Positions 25,832-35,109 are shown, counted from the first letter of the stretch. The stretch is 64,000 nt of DNA from Aeromicrobium sp. Root472D3 (GCF_001426485.1 NZ_LMET01000001.1:2036505-2100504), one strand, 5' to 3'. Program-made: numbers and translations. The notes: generated by a model from the letters alone, not told the origin.

Positions 25832-26419
25832 ATGGCCATTCGGATCGCCCAGGACGCCCACGCCGACCAGGTGCTGACGGACAGCCCGTTCGCCCTGCTG
25901 GCCGGCATGATGCTCGACCAGCAGTTCCCGATGGAGCGGGCGTTCGCGGGCCCGGCGAAGGTGCTCGAGCGCTTCGGCTCGCTCGACCCGGCCGCCATCG
26001 CGGACGCCGATCCCGAGGCGTTCGCCGACCTGTGCGCCACCCCGCCGGCGATCCACCGCTACGGCCGCTCGATGGCCGCGCGGATGCAGGAGCTGGCACG
26101 GGTCGTCGTCGACGAGTACGACGGCGACGCGTCCCGCATCTGGTCGGACGCCCGGAGCGGCGAGACGCTGGTCAAGCGGCTCAAGGCGCTGCCGGGCTTC
26201 GGCGACCAGAAGGCCACGATCTTCGCGGCGCTGCTCGCCAAGCAGCTCGACGTCAAGCCGCGCGGCTGGACGACCGTCACGGGCGACTACGGGCGCAAGG
26301 GGTTCCGGTCGGTCGCCGACGTCGTCGACCCCGAGTCGCTCGCCAAGGTGCGCGAGTTCAAGCAGGCCGCGAAGCAGAAGGCGAAGGCGGCCGGCGAGAA
26401 GAAGAAGCCCTCAGCCTGA
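25832..26419 (+). CDS. HhH-GPD-type DNA repair protein
   Basis: A 195-residue protein of the helix-hairpin-helix base-excision repair superfamily; the hairpin is seen in RLKALPGFGDQKATIFAALL. The N-terminal part (DSPFALLAGMMLDQQFPMER) resembles the actinobacterial HhH-GPD group of unknown lesion specificity. The Cys-rich Fe-S loop of EndoIII is absent. It has a lysine-rich tail (KQAAKQKAKAAGEKKKPSA) suited to DNA contact. GACGAT ends six bases before the ATG at 25832, so the mRNA is probably leaderless. Its end overlaps the convergent gene by 9 bases. Confidence 0.85.
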   Translation: MAIRIAQDAHADQVLTDSPFALLAGMMLDQQFPMERAFAGPAKVLERFGSLDPAAIADADPEAFADLCATPPAIHRYGRSMAARMQELARVVVDEYDGDASRIWSDARSGETLVKRLKALPGFGDQKATIFAALLAKQLDVKPRGWTTVTGDYGRKGFRSVADVVDPESLAKVREFKQAAKQKAKAAGEKKKPSA

Positions 26420-27001
26420 CAGCGCGTCGGCGTCGGGCGAGTCGATCGTGGGCGGCACCTCGCACGCGGCGTCGCCGAGCCACACGTCGGCCATCCGCTC
26501 GGTGACGGGGTCGCCGTCGCCGTCCACGGGCACCACCAGCGACGCGTTGGGGTCGCGCAGCAGCCGTCGGGCGAGACGCTCGCGGGCGCCGACGAGGCTC
26601 TCCCAGTCGTCCAGCCACTGGTCGGACGGACGATCGCGCGCGATCGCCGCGGCGGACTCGGTCCTGATCGCGTCGACCATGAGCCGGACGGCGCGGTCCT
26701 GGTCGCGGATCGTCTCGGACTGCTGCTGGGCCGTGCCGTAGACGGGGAGCATGTCGACGGTCGACGTCATGAGCGAGCACTCGACCGCGATCGTCGTCAG
26801 CAGCTCGTCGTCGTCGATCACGCCCGGCAGGTCGCCCGAGCCGAGTCGCGCCAGCACGACGACGAGCCCGCCGGCCACGACCAGGCCCGTCAGGGTCGCC
26901 AGCACCGCGACCCACACCCAGCGGGCGGACGAGGGCGGCGGAGGGAACTCCCACGTGTTGCGGGCCGGGGGATACGCGGCCCCTCCCGTGGCATCGAGCA
27001 C
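26411..27001 (-). CDS. single-pass membrane protein, unknown function
   Basis: With GTG at 27001 the product is 196 residues; GTG at 27034 gives 207. A proline-rich cytoplasmic start (NTWEFPPPPSSAR) leads to one helix (WVWVAVLATLTGLVVAGGLV) and a soluble extracytoplasmic domain of about 140 residues with two cysteines (VECSLM and DAACEV) that may pair. CACGAT ends six bases before the GTG at 27001, fitting a leaderless start, whereas the 27034 codon lies two bases from the start of the opposite gene. No family recognised. Confidence 0.7.
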   Translation of the reverse strand: MLDATGGAAYPPARNTWEFPPPPSSARWVWVAVLATLTGLVVAGGLVVVLARLGSGDLPGVIDDDELLTTIAVECSLMTSTVDMLPVYGTAQQQSETIRDQDRAVRLMVDAIRTESAAAIARDRPSDQWLDDWESLVGARERLARRLLRDPNASLVVPVDGDGDPVTERMADVWLGDAACEVPPTIDSPDADALSG

Positions 27002-27036
27002 GGTGTCATCGTGCCACGCCGGGTAGCGTTCCACCC

Positions 27037-27705
27037 GTGATCGTCGCCGCCGCCGTCTGCCCGCACCCGCCGCTCCTGGTGCCGGAGATCGCGCCGGGCA
27101 CCGACGCCGAGCTCGGCGAGCTGCGCGACGCCTGCCGGGCGGCCGTCGCGGGCCTCGTGGCGTCCGGCGCCGGGCGCGTCGTCGTCATCGGTGCGGGCGA
27201 CCTGGCCCACGACGTCGACGAGCACGCGGGCGGCACCCTCGCCGGCTTCGGCGTCGACGTGCGCGCCGGGGGAGACGACCTCGTGCTGCCGCCGAGCCTG
27301 ACGATCGGGGCCTGGCTGCTCGACGCTGCCGGGTGGTCCGGCCCGCGCACGTACGCGGCGGGAGCGCCCGACACGTCAGACGACGTCGCGCTGCTCGTGA
27401 TGGCCGACGGCTCGAACGGCCGCTCCGAGAAAGCGCCGGGCTTCCTCGACGAGCGGGCCGAGCCGTTCGACGCCGCCATCGCGCGGGCGCTCGCGGACGG
27501 CGACCCGGCGGCGCTGGTCGCGTTCGACGCCGAGCTCGGTGCCGCACTCGGCTCGACCGGCGTCCCGGCCCTGCAGGCGCTCGGCCGCGCGGTCGGTGCG
27601 ACGACGAAGGGCGCCACCGTCGCAGCACGCGTGCTGTTCGACGGGGCGCCCCTTGGCGTCGGCTACGTCGTGGCCGAGTGGGTGCCGTCCGGACGGACGG
27701 CGTAG
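27037..27705 (+). CDS. LigB-like class III extradiol dioxygenase family protein
   Basis: A 222-residue protein related to LigB/MEMO-type extradiol ring-cleavage dioxygenases. The opening IVAAAVCPHPPLLVPEIAPG carries the metal-site-like histidine of the family, and RVVVIGAGDLAHDVDEHAGG a second. Actinobacterial genomes usually keep this gene near miaA and dapF, but its substrate is unknown and a true dioxygenase activity is not shown. GTG at 27037 has TAGCGT seven bases upstream, so it is probably leaderless. Confidence 0.82.
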   Translation: MIVAAAVCPHPPLLVPEIAPGTDAELGELRDACRAAVAGLVASGAGRVVVIGAGDLAHDVDEHAGGTLAGFGVDVRAGGDDLVLPPSLTIGAWLLDAAGWSGPRTYAAGAPDTSDDVALLVMADGSNGRSEKAPGFLDERAEPFDAAIARALADGDPAALVAFDAELGAALGSTGVPALQALGRAVGATTKGATVAARVLFDGAPLGVGYVVAEWVPSGRTA

Positions 27706-27708
27706 CCG

Positions 27709-27933
27709 CTACGGCTTCTTGCGGCTCTCGTCGGCGAGCTTGTCGGCCGCGTCCTTGGCCTTGAGCGCGGCGTTGTCGATCTTGTCGTCGTACTTGCCCT
27801 TGGTGGCCTTGCTCGCCATGCCGGCGGCCTTCTGGATGCCCTGGTCGATCTGGGAGTTCTTGCTGGCCGCGAGATCGGCGGCCTTCTCCTTGAGCTCAGG
27901 AGCCTTCTTCTTCAGGTTGTCGAGGAAACCCAT
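27709..27933 (-). CDS. MT0933-like antitoxin-family protein
   Basis: A 74-residue, lysine- and alanine-rich, helical protein beginning MGFLDNLKKKAPELKEKAAD, which matches the MT0933-like antitoxin family of actinobacteria. No toxin gene is adjacent: the neighbours are the LigB-like gene and miaA. Many members occur alone, so a toxin-antitoxin role is not supported here. AGGAGGGAAG stands before the ATG at 27933, an unusually strong Shine-Dalgarno for this window. Confidence 0.85.
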   Translation of the reverse strand: MGFLDNLKKKAPELKEKAADLAASKNSQIDQGIQKAAGMASKATKGKYDDKIDNAALKAKDAADKLADESRKKP

Positions 27934-28023
27934 GGCTTCCCTCCTCGCGTGTCGTGTCGGGGTGCGGTCACCGGGGCGTGACCGCCACCGGATTCCCTCC
28001 AGCGTACTGGGATGATGGGCGGC

Positions 28024-28941
28024 ATGTCCGTGCGAGAAACCGTCGTGGCCGTCGTCGGTCCCACCGCATCGGGCAAGTCGTCCCTGGCCGTCCGCATCGC
28101 GCAGCGGGTCGGTGACGCCGAGGTCGTCAACGTCGACTCGATGCAGCTCTACCGGCACATGGACATCGGCACCGCCAAGCCCACCGCGGCCGAGCGCGCG
28201 GTCGTCCCGCACCACCTGTTCGACGTGCTGGACGTCGCCGACACCGCGAGCGTGGCGGAGTTCCAGCAGCAGGCGCGGGCCGTCGTCGCCGACTGCCACG
28301 CCCGCGGCGTCGTCCCGGTGCTGGTGGGCGGCTCCGCCCTCTACGTGCGCGCCGTGCTCGACCGGCTCGACTTCCCGGGCACCGACCCCGCCGTGAGGCA
28401 GCGCTGGGCCGACGAGCTCGAGCGCCGCGGCAGCCGGGCGATGCACGACGAGCTGGCGCGGCGCGACCCGGCGGCGGCCGCGCAGATCCAGCCGACCAAC
28501 GACCGGCGCATCGTCCGGGCGCTCGAGGTCGGCGAGCTGACGGGCCGGCCGTTCGTCGCGACGATGCCGCCGCTGGAGTCGATCTACCCCGCTCTGACGA
28601 TGCTGGGCCTCGACGTGCCCCGCGACGTCCTCGAGGTCCGTCTGGCCGACCGCGTCGACCAGATGTGGGCCGACGGGTTCGTCGACGAGGTCAGGGGCCT
28701 GCTCGAGCACGGCATCGAGGACAGCCTGACGGCGTCGCGGGCCCTGGGCTATCAGCAGATCCTGGCGTTCCTGCGCGGCGAGATCTCCGAGGACGAGGCG
28801 CGGGCCGACACCGTCACCGGCACCCGCAAGTTCGCCCGGCGGCAGGACCGCCTGTTCCGCAAGGACCCCCGCATCCACTGGCTGCCCCACGACGCCGACG
28901 ACCTGCTCGAGCGAGCCATGGCCACCGTCCTGTCGCAGTAG
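28024..28941 (+). CDS. miaA: tRNA dimethylallyltransferase MiaA
   Basis: Adds the dimethylallyl group to A37 of tRNAs reading UNN codons; MiaB (13483) then methylthiolates it. The 305-residue protein has the P-loop GPTASGKSS, the VNVDSMQLYRHMDIGTAKPT motif, and the SRALGYQQILAFLRGE stretch. ATG at 28024 is preferred, seven bases after GATGAT; an in-frame ATG at 28012 would add four residues. The stop codon TAG forms part of the -10 of dapF, nine bases before the dapF start. Confidence 0.95.
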   Translation: MSVRETVVAVVGPTASGKSSLAVRIAQRVGDAEVVNVDSMQLYRHMDIGTAKPTAAERAVVPHHLFDVLDVADTASVAEFQQQARAVVADCHARGVVPVLVGGSALYVRAVLDRLDFPGTDPAVRQRWADELERRGSRAMHDELARRDPAAAAQIQPTNDRRIVRALEVGELTGRPFVATMPPLESIYPALTMLGLDVPRDVLEVRLADRVDQMWADGFVDEVRGLLEHGIEDSLTASRALGYQQILAFLRGEISEDEARADTVTGTRKFARRQDRLFRKDPRIHWLPHDADDLLERAMATVLSQ

Positions 28942-28950
28942 ACTGGCGGC

Positions 28951-29784
28951 ATGACGTTCGCATGGCTGAAGGGGCACGGCACCGAGAACGACTTCGTGCT
29001 GCTCCCCGACCATGACGGCTCGGTCCACGGCGGGCTTGACGGTGGCTTCGTCGCCGCCCTGTGCGACCGGCGCCGCGGCATCGGGGCCGACGGCGTGCTG
29101 CGCGTCGTCCGGACGTCCGCGCTGAGCGGGATCGAGCCCGGCATCACCTCGGCCGGCGAGTGGTTCATGGACTACCGCAACGCTGACGGCTCGATCAGCG
29201 AGATGTGCGGCAACGGCACCCGCGTCTTCGCCCTGCACCTCGTGCAGGAGGGGCTCGCCGACCCGTCCGCCCCGTTCGTGATCGGCACCCGCGACGGCGA
29301 CAAGACGATGTCGTTCCACGGCGAGCAGATCAGCGTCGACATGGGCGTGCCCCGGGTGCAGGACGTCTCGAAGGTCTCGGCCGCCGGAAATACGTGGGAG
29401 GCGCAGGACGTTTGTACAGGTAATCCCCACGCCGTGGCCTTCGTCGACCGGCTGGACGACGTCGGCCCGCTGCTGACCGAGCCCGGCTTCGACCAGGTGG
29501 TCTACCCCGACGGCGTCAACATCGAGTTCGTCGTCCGCGAGGGCGAGCGGCACGTCGCGATGCGCGTGCACGAGCGCGGTGCGGGGGAGACGCGTTCGTG
29601 CGGCACCGGCGCCTGCGCCGTGGCCGTGGCCACCGCAGTGGCCGATCGGGCCGAACGACCCGTCACCTACCGGGTCGACGTCCCGGGCGGCACGCTGCAC
29701 GTGACCTGGGACGCCGACGACCACATCACCCTGACCGGACCCGCCGAGATCGTCGCGCGGGGCACCATGGATTGGACTGCATGA
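28951..29784 (+). CDS. dapF: diaminopimelate epimerase DapF
   Basis: Converts LL- to meso-diaminopimelate for lysine and peptidoglycan. Both catalytic cysteines are present, in SEMCGNGTRVFA and RSCGTGACAVAVA. The 277-residue length is normal. TAGACT (28939-28944) ends exactly six bases before the ATG and includes the miaA stop, so besides reading from miaA the gene probably has its own leaderless promoter. The end overlaps hflX by 4 bases (ATGA). Confidence 0.96.
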   Translation: MTFAWLKGHGTENDFVLLPDHDGSVHGGLDGGFVAALCDRRRGIGADGVLRVVRTSALSGIEPGITSAGEWFMDYRNADGSISEMCGNGTRVFALHLVQEGLADPSAPFVIGTRDGDKTMSFHGEQISVDMGVPRVQDVSKVSAAGNTWEAQDVCTGNPHAVAFVDRLDDVGPLLTEPGFDQVVYPDGVNIEFVVREGERHVAMRVHERGAGETRSCGTGACAVAVATAVADRAERPVTYRVDVPGGTLHVTWDADDHITLTGPAEIVARGTMDWTA

Positions 29785-31193
29785 CCGAACCGACGACAGG
29801 CCCCACCACCACGAGCCAGCCCCAGGGCACCGAGGGGCTCGACCTCGAGGAGCGCCACTCGCTGCGCCGTGTGGTCAACCTGCGCACCGAGCTCGAAGAC
29901 ATCACCGAGGTCGAGTACCGCCAGCTGCGCCTCGAGCGCGTCGTCCTGGTGGGCGTCTGGACCGAGGGCACCGTCGAGGACGCCGAGAACTCGATGGCCG
30001 AGCTCAAGCTGCTGGCCGAGACCGCCGGTTCCGAGGTGCTCGACGCCCTGATCCAGCGGCGGCAGAAGCCCGATCCGTCGACGTACATCGGCTCGGGCAA
30101 GGTCGAGGACCTCCGCGCCACGGTCGAGGCCACGGGCGCCGACACGATCATCTGCGACGGCGCGCTGGCGCCCAGCCAGCTGCGCAACCTCGAGGACAAG
30201 TGCAAGGTGAAGGTCGTCGACCGCACGGCCCTGATCCTCGACATCTTCGCGCAGCACGCCAAGAGCAAGGAGGGCAAGGCGCAGGTCGAGCTCGCCCAGC
30301 TGCAGTACCAGACCCAGCGCCTGCGCGGCTGGGGTGGCAACCTCTCGCGCCAGGCCGGTGGACAGGCCGCGGGCGGCGAGGGCATCGGCGGACGCGGACC
30401 GGGTGAGACCAAGCTCGAGACCGACCGCCGTCGCATCCAGATGAAGATGACGAAGCTGCGTCGCGAGCTCAAGGAGCTCGGCAAGGCCCGCGAGACCAAG
30501 AAGGGCAACCGGCAGCGCCACGAGATCCCGTCGGTGTCGATCGCGGGCTACACCAACGCCGGCAAGTCGAGCCTGCTGAACCGGCTCACCGACGCCGGGG
30601 TGCTGGTCGAGAACGCGCTGTTCGCGACGCTCGACCCGACGACGCGCCGCACGCAGACGTCCGACGGTCGCGTGTACACGCTGTCCGACACCGTCGGCCT
30701 GGTGCGCAACCTGCCGCACCAGCTCGTCGAGGCGTTCCGGTCGACGCTCGAGGAGATCGCCGAGTCCGACCTGATCCTGCACGTCGTCGACGGCTCCGAC
30801 CCCGACCCGGAGGGCCAGATCGCCGCGGTGCGCCAGGTCATCCTCGAGGCCGGTGCGGCCGAGGTGCCCGAGATCATCGTCATCAACAAGGCCGATGCGG
30901 CCGACCCGCTGGTCGTCAAGCAGCTGCTCGTGCGCGAGCCGCACGCCGTCGTCGTCAGCGCCCGCACGGGCGAGGGCGTCGACGAGCTGCTCAGCGCGAT
31001 CGAGGCCGACCTGCCGCAGCCCGCGAGCCACGTCGACGTCCTGCTGCCCTACGCGCGCGGCGACCTGCTCAACCAGATCCACGTGCAGGGCGAGATCGAG
31101 TCGCTCGACCACGAGGCCGACGGCACGCACGTCGTCGCCCGGGTCAACGGCGCGCTGGCCAACGAGCTGGAGCCCTTCGCGGTCGAGGCCTGA
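29781..31193 (+). CDS. hflX: ribosome-associated GTPase HflX
   Basis: A 470-residue GTPase that splits stalled or stressed 70S ribosomes. The N-terminal glycine-rich domain has RQKPDPSTYIGSGKVEDLRA, then a coiled coil and the linker GGQAAGGEGIGGRGPGETKL. G-domain motifs are GYTNAGKSS (G1), DTVGLVRNLP (G3) and NKAD (G4), with a C-terminal domain. The ATG overlaps the dapF stop. The transcript probably ends at the hairpin at 31212-31247. Confidence 0.96.
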   Translation: MTEPTTGPTTTSQPQGTEGLDLEERHSLRRVVNLRTELEDITEVEYRQLRLERVVLVGVWTEGTVEDAENSMAELKLLAETAGSEVLDALIQRRQKPDPSTYIGSGKVEDLRATVEATGADTIICDGALAPSQLRNLEDKCKVKVVDRTALILDIFAQHAKSKEGKAQVELAQLQYQTQRLRGWGGNLSRQAGGQAAGGEGIGGRGPGETKLETDRRRIQMKMTKLRRELKELGKARETKKGNRQRHEIPSVSIAGYTNAGKSSLLNRLTDAGVLVENALFATLDPTTRRTQTSDGRVYTLSDTVGLVRNLPHQLVEAFRSTLEEIAESDLILHVVDGSDPDPEGQIAAVRQVILEAGAAEVPEIIVINKADAADPLVVKQLLVREPHAVVVSARTGEGVDELLSAIEADLPQPASHVDVLLPYARGDLLNQIHVQGEIESLDHEADGTHVVARVNGALANELEPFAVEA

Positions 31194-31211
31194 GGGCTCG
31201 CAGATCTTCTG

Positions 31212-31247
31212 TCGACACCGACCCATCCACGGACGGGTCGGTGTCGA
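31212..31247 (+). terminator. 13-bp stem hairpin after hflX
   Basis: TCGACACCGACCC (31212-31224) pairs perfectly with GGGTCGGTGTCGA (31235-31247), loop ATCCACGGAC. It ends the miaA-dapF-hflX transcript before the collagen-like gene. Confidence 0.75.
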
Positions 31248-31292
31248 ACCGTGGACAATCAGTGTTACCCACCTCACAGAAGGTCCACTCCC

Positions 31293-32042
31293 ATGCGTCC
31301 TGGCATCAAGGTCACCCCCGCGTTCGTCGTCGCCTCCCTGGCCCTCGTGGTCGTCGCCTCTGGCGGCACGGCCTACGCGGCCACCAAGATCGGCTCCGCC
31401 GAGATCCGTGACAACTCCATCCGCGGCGTCGACATCCGCAGCAACGAGGTGCGCAGCTCCGACGTCAAGGACGGTGCGCTGCAGCCGCGCGACTTCGCGC
31501 CGGGCACCCTGACGTCGGGCTCCAAGGGCGACAAGGGCGACAAGGGCGACACGGGCGATGCCGGCGTCGGCCGCTGGCTGCTGGTCGACGCGAGCGGCGC
31601 GATCGTCGCCCAGTCGGGCGGCTTCAGCATCGCCTCGGCGTACGACCAGCCCGGCGCGCCGGCCGGTGCGGTCGGCAACGTGTACATCGACGCCAACGAG
31701 GACCTCAGCGACAACGGCATCGCCGTGACGGTCGCGCTGCAGAACGCGACCGACCAGAACGCCGACACCATCACGAACGGTCGGAGCCTCAACCCCGACG
31801 CCAACCCCGAGTTCTCCGGCGAGATCACGTCGACGATGTGCGGCATCGCGGGCGTCGTCACCTGCGCACCCACCGGCACCAACGACCGGACGCACCTGGT
31901 CGTCAGCCCGCGTCTGAGCGACGGTCAGGTGACGACGTCCACGAACCGCAAGCGGTTCTACGTGACGATCTCGGGCGACTCGACCGACCTGACGTCCGAC
32001 ATCCCCGCGGTCGCGCTGCCGGCGAACGCCCCGCAGGGCTGA
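31293..32042 (+). CDS. secreted protein with short collagen-like repeat
   Basis: A 249-residue exported protein. A signal peptide (TPAFVVASLALVVVASGGTA, cleavage near AYA-ATK) is followed by a pentapeptide-like polar stretch (SAEIRDNSIRGVDIRSNEVR, then SSDVKDGALQ) and a short Gly-X-Y run (GSKGDKGDKGDTGDAG), then a beta-rich C-terminal domain with two cysteines (TMCGIAGVVTCAP). This build is common in Nocardioidaceae surface proteins of unknown role. ATG at 31293 follows AAGG weakly; a longer in-frame start at 31251 would break the signal peptide. Confidence 0.82.
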   Translation: MRPGIKVTPAFVVASLALVVVASGGTAYAATKIGSAEIRDNSIRGVDIRSNEVRSSDVKDGALQPRDFAPGTLTSGSKGDKGDKGDTGDAGVGRWLLVDASGAIVAQSGGFSIASAYDQPGAPAGAVGNVYIDANEDLSDNGIAVTVALQNATDQNADTITNGRSLNPDANPEFSGEITSTMCGIAGVVTCAPTGTNDRTHLVVSPRLSDGQVTTSTNRKRFYVTISGDSTDLTSDIPAVALPANAPQG

Positions 32043-32107
32043 CGCCCCCGCCCGTCCCCTGTGGACGGGCCGCTCCCGTCGCGGGCACCCCCGGATAGCC
32101 TTCGGGG

Positions 32108-34039
32108 GTGCCTTCGATCCGTGACGTCCTCCACGCCGCGGTCGAGGCGGTCGGCGGCGACGACCGCCCCGGCCAGATCGAGATGGCCGAGGCCGTCGAG
32201 CACGCGCTCGACTCCGGCGAGCACCTGCTGGTGCAGGCCGGCACCGGCACCGGCAAGTCGCTCGGCTACCTCGTGCCGAGCCTGCTGCACGGCAAGCGCG
32301 TCGTCGTCGCGACGGCCACGCTCAACCTGCAGCACCAGCTCGTCGAGCGCGACATCCCCGCGCTGAAGGACGCCGCCCGCAAGACCCTCGAGAAGGTCCC
32401 GCACCACGCGGTCGTCAAGGGTCGCGGCAACTACGCGTGCCTGCACCGTGTCCGCGAGGGCGCCCCCGACGACCAGGGCACCCTCGTCGAGATCCCCGAC
32501 GGCTCGCTGGGCGCCGAGGTGCTCGAGCTGCGCGAGTGGGCCGAGGAGCAGGCGAAGGGGGGTCACACCGGCGACCGCGACTCCGCGCCGTCCCACAACG
32601 ACCGCGCCTGGCGCCAGGTCAGCGTCAACCACCGCGAGTGCCTGGGTGCGTCCCGCTGCGCGCACGCGCTCGAGTGCTTCGCCGAGCTGGCGCGCGAGGA
32701 CGCCCAGACGGCACAGGTCGTCGTCACGAACCACGCTCTGCTGGCGATCGACGCCATCGACGGCGTGCCGATGCTGCCCGAGTACGACGCCGTCGTGGTC
32801 GACGAGGCGCACGAGCTTGCGGCGCGCGTGACGCAGGCGTCGACCGACGAGCTCGACCCCGTCATCGTCGAGCGGGCCGCCCGTCGTGCCCGGGCGCGCA
32901 TCAGCTCGGGCGAGGGCGACGACCTCACCGACGCCTCCGACGCGCTCGCCGACATCCTGGCCCGCACCGAGGCCGGCCGCATCGACGAGCTGCCCCAGCC
33001 GCTGCACGCCGTCCTGTCGCTGGTCCGCGACAGTGCCCGGTCGTGCCTGTCGGCCTTCCCCAAGGAAGACAAGAGCGAGCCCGACGCGGCGTTGCAGCAG
33101 GCCCGCGGCATGGTCGACGACGTCCGCAAGATCGCCGAGCGCATGGCCGCCAAGATCGAGACCGACGTGCTCTGGACGAGCGACAACCGCGGCAACAAGC
33201 AGCTGCACATCGCGCCGATCGACGTGTCGGGCGCGCTGCGCGACAAGCTTTTCGCCGACAAGACCGTCGTCCTGACCAGCGCGACCCTCAAGCTTGGTGG
33301 CGGCTTCGAGCCCGTCGCCCGCTCGCTGGGCCTGTGGGGCGACGACCCGCCGTGGACGTCCCTCGACGTCGGCTCGCCGTTCGACTACGGCAAGCAGGGC
33401 ATGCTCTACGTCGCCAAGCACCTCCCCGCGCCAGGCCGCGACGGTCTCGAGGAGGCGCAGCTCGCCGAGATCACCGATCTCATCGAGGCGGCCGGCGGAC
33501 GCACGCTGGGCCTGTTCTCGTCGCGCCGTGGTGCCGAGAAGGCCGCCGAGGAGGTGCGCGAGCGTCTGCCCGACCTCGACATCTGGTGCCAGGGAGACGC
33601 GCAGCTGCCCGAGCTGGCCCGCCGGTTCGCCGAGTCGCCCAGCAGCTGCCTGTTCGGCACGCTGAGCCTGTGGCAGGGCGTCGACCTGCCGGGCGACACG
33701 TGCCAGCTCGTCATCATCGACCGCATCCCGTTCCCGCGGCCCGACGACCCCCTCATGAGTGCCCGACAGCGTCTCGTCGAGAAGCGGGGCGGCAACGGGT
33801 TCATGACGGTCGCCGCCCAGCACGCCGCGCTGCTGCTGGCGCAGGGCACGGGACGGCTGATCCGGCGCACGACCGACCGCGGCGTCGTCGCGATCCTCGA
33901 CCCTCGCGTCGTGACGGCACGCTACGGCTCGTTCCTGACCGCGTCGATGCCCGACATGTGGCGCACGACCGATCGCGCGACGGCGCTGTCGGCGCTGCGC
34001 CGGCTCGACGAGTCCGCCCGCGGGCGCAGCGGCTCGTGA
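32108..34039 (+). CDS. dinG: DinG-family ATP-dependent DNA helicase
   Basis: A 643-residue XPD/DinG superfamily 2 helicase, 5'-3', with an iron-sulfur cluster. Walker A is AGTGTGKS (near residue 46), the DEAH box VVDEAHE, and motif VI QGTGRLIRRTTDRG. Four cysteines spaced through NYACLHRV, HRECLGASRCAHALEC suit the 4Fe-4S ligands. The start is GTG at 32108, six bases after TAGCCT (leaderless). No SOS box is seen before it, in contrast to E. coli dinG. Confidence 0.92.
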   Translation: MPSIRDVLHAAVEAVGGDDRPGQIEMAEAVEHALDSGEHLLVQAGTGTGKSLGYLVPSLLHGKRVVVATATLNLQHQLVERDIPALKDAARKTLEKVPHHAVVKGRGNYACLHRVREGAPDDQGTLVEIPDGSLGAEVLELREWAEEQAKGGHTGDRDSAPSHNDRAWRQVSVNHRECLGASRCAHALECFAELAREDAQTAQVVVTNHALLAIDAIDGVPMLPEYDAVVVDEAHELAARVTQASTDELDPVIVERAARRARARISSGEGDDLTDASDALADILARTEAGRIDELPQPLHAVLSLVRDSARSCLSAFPKEDKSEPDAALQQARGMVDDVRKIAERMAAKIETDVLWTSDNRGNKQLHIAPIDVSGALRDKLFADKTVVLTSATLKLGGGFEPVARSLGLWGDDPPWTSLDVGSPFDYGKQGMLYVAKHLPAPGRDGLEEAQLAEITDLIEAAGGRTLGLFSSRRGAEKAAEEVRERLPDLDIWCQGDAQLPELARRFAESPSSCLFGTLSLWQGVDLPGDTCQLVIIDRIPFPRPDDPLMSARQRLVEKRGGNGFMTVAAQHAALLLAQGTGRLIRRTTDRGVVAILDPRVVTARYGSFLTASMPDMWRTTDRATALSALRRLDESARGRSGS

Positions 34040-34060
34040 CGGTCTGACAGGCTGGGACGC

Positions 34061-35032
34061 ATGAGTGTCCTCGTCACCGGCGGAGCCGGCTACATCGGTT
34101 CGCACGTCGTCCGCGCCTTCGTCCAGGCGGGGCTCGAGTGCGTCGTGGTCGACGACCTGTCGAGCGGGCACCGGGCGTTCGTCCCGTCCGACGTGACGTT
34201 CGTCGACGCGACGATCCTCGACGCCGATGTCGTCGCCAAGGCGATGGTCGAGCACGAGGTCGAGGCCGTCGTGCACCTCGCCGGCTTCAAGTACGCCGGC
34301 GTCTCGGTGCAGCGTCCGCTCCACACGTACGAGCAGAACGTGCAGGGCACCGTCGCGCTGCTGCAGGCCATGGGCGAGGCAAGCGTCGACAAGATCGTCT
34401 TCTCGTCGAGCGCCGCGGTCTACGGCACGCCCGACGTCGACCTCGTGACCGAGCAGACCCCCACGTCGCCGGAGTCGCCGTACGGCGAGACCAAGCTGAT
34501 CGGCGAGTGGCTGCTGCGCGACGCCGCGCGGGCGTTCGGCGTGCGTCACACGTCGCTGCGCTACTTCAATGTCGTCGGGTCGGCCGTCCCCGAGCTGTAC
34601 GACACGAGCCCGCACAACCTGTTCCCGCTGGTCATCGAGGCGCTGCTCGAGGGACGCACGCCTCGCGTCAACGGTGCCGACTACCCGACGGCCGACGGCA
34701 CGTGCGAGCGCGACTACATCCACGTCGCCGACCTCGCCGACGCCCACGTCGTCGCGGCGCGCACGCTGCTCGACGGTGGCACGCTCGAGCCGGTCTACAA
34801 CCTCGGCAGCGGAGACGGCGTCTCGGTGCGCCAGATCATGACCGCCGTGGCCGAGGCGACCGGCATTGCCTTCGAGCCCGAGGTCGGCGAGCGGCGCGCG
34901 GGTGACCCGGCCCGCATCGTCGCCTCGGGCGATCTCGCCGCCCGCGACCTCGGCTGGACCATGCTCCACTCGATCGACGACATGGTCCGCAGCGCCTGGC
35001 AGGCGCGCAGGTCGAACGAGCGCAGCGAGTGA
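34061..35032 (+). CDS. galE: UDP-glucose 4-epimerase GalE
   Basis: A 323-residue short-chain epimerase interconverting UDP-glucose and UDP-galactose. It opens with the NAD motif GGAGYIGSHV, has the catalytic SSSAAVYGTP serine and the YGETK tyrosine-lysine pair (SPYGETKLIGE), and the substrate stretch RYFNVVGS. CAGGCT seven bases before the ATG may be the -10 of a leaderless mRNA. It ends at the hairpin 35060-35098, convergent with lexA. Related UDP-glucuronate epimerases are possible but less likely. Confidence 0.92.
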   Translation: MSVLVTGGAGYIGSHVVRAFVQAGLECVVVDDLSSGHRAFVPSDVTFVDATILDADVVAKAMVEHEVEAVVHLAGFKYAGVSVQRPLHTYEQNVQGTVALLQAMGEASVDKIVFSSSAAVYGTPDVDLVTEQTPTSPESPYGETKLIGEWLLRDAARAFGVRHTSLRYFNVVGSAVPELYDTSPHNLFPLVIEALLEGRTPRVNGADYPTADGTCERDYIHVADLADAHVVAARTLLDGGTLEPVYNLGSGDGVSVRQIMTAVAEATGIAFEPEVGERRAGDPARIVASGDLAARDLGWTMLHSIDDMVRSAWQARRSNERSE

Positions 35033-35059
35033 CGTCGTAGCGCTCGAGGACGACCGGTA

Positions 35060-35098
35060 CGCCCCACCGTCCGTCGGCTAGGGACGGACGGTGGGGCG
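35060..35098. terminator. 16-bp stem bidirectional terminator
   Basis: CGCCCCACCGTCCGTC (35060-35075) pairs perfectly with GACGGACGGTGGGGCG (35083-35098), loop GGCTAGG. It lies between the convergent galE and lexA genes. Confidence 0.85.
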
Positions 35099-35109
35099 GT
35101 CCGACGGGG

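Noticed and set aside
27709-27933. Toxin-antitoxin pair
   Set aside because: The antitoxin-family name comes from the sequence family, but no toxin-like gene is adjacent; the neighbours are a LigB-like gene and miaA.
32040-32108. SOS box before dinG
   Set aside because: No TCGAAC/GTTCGA-like dyad is present in the 66 bases before the start.
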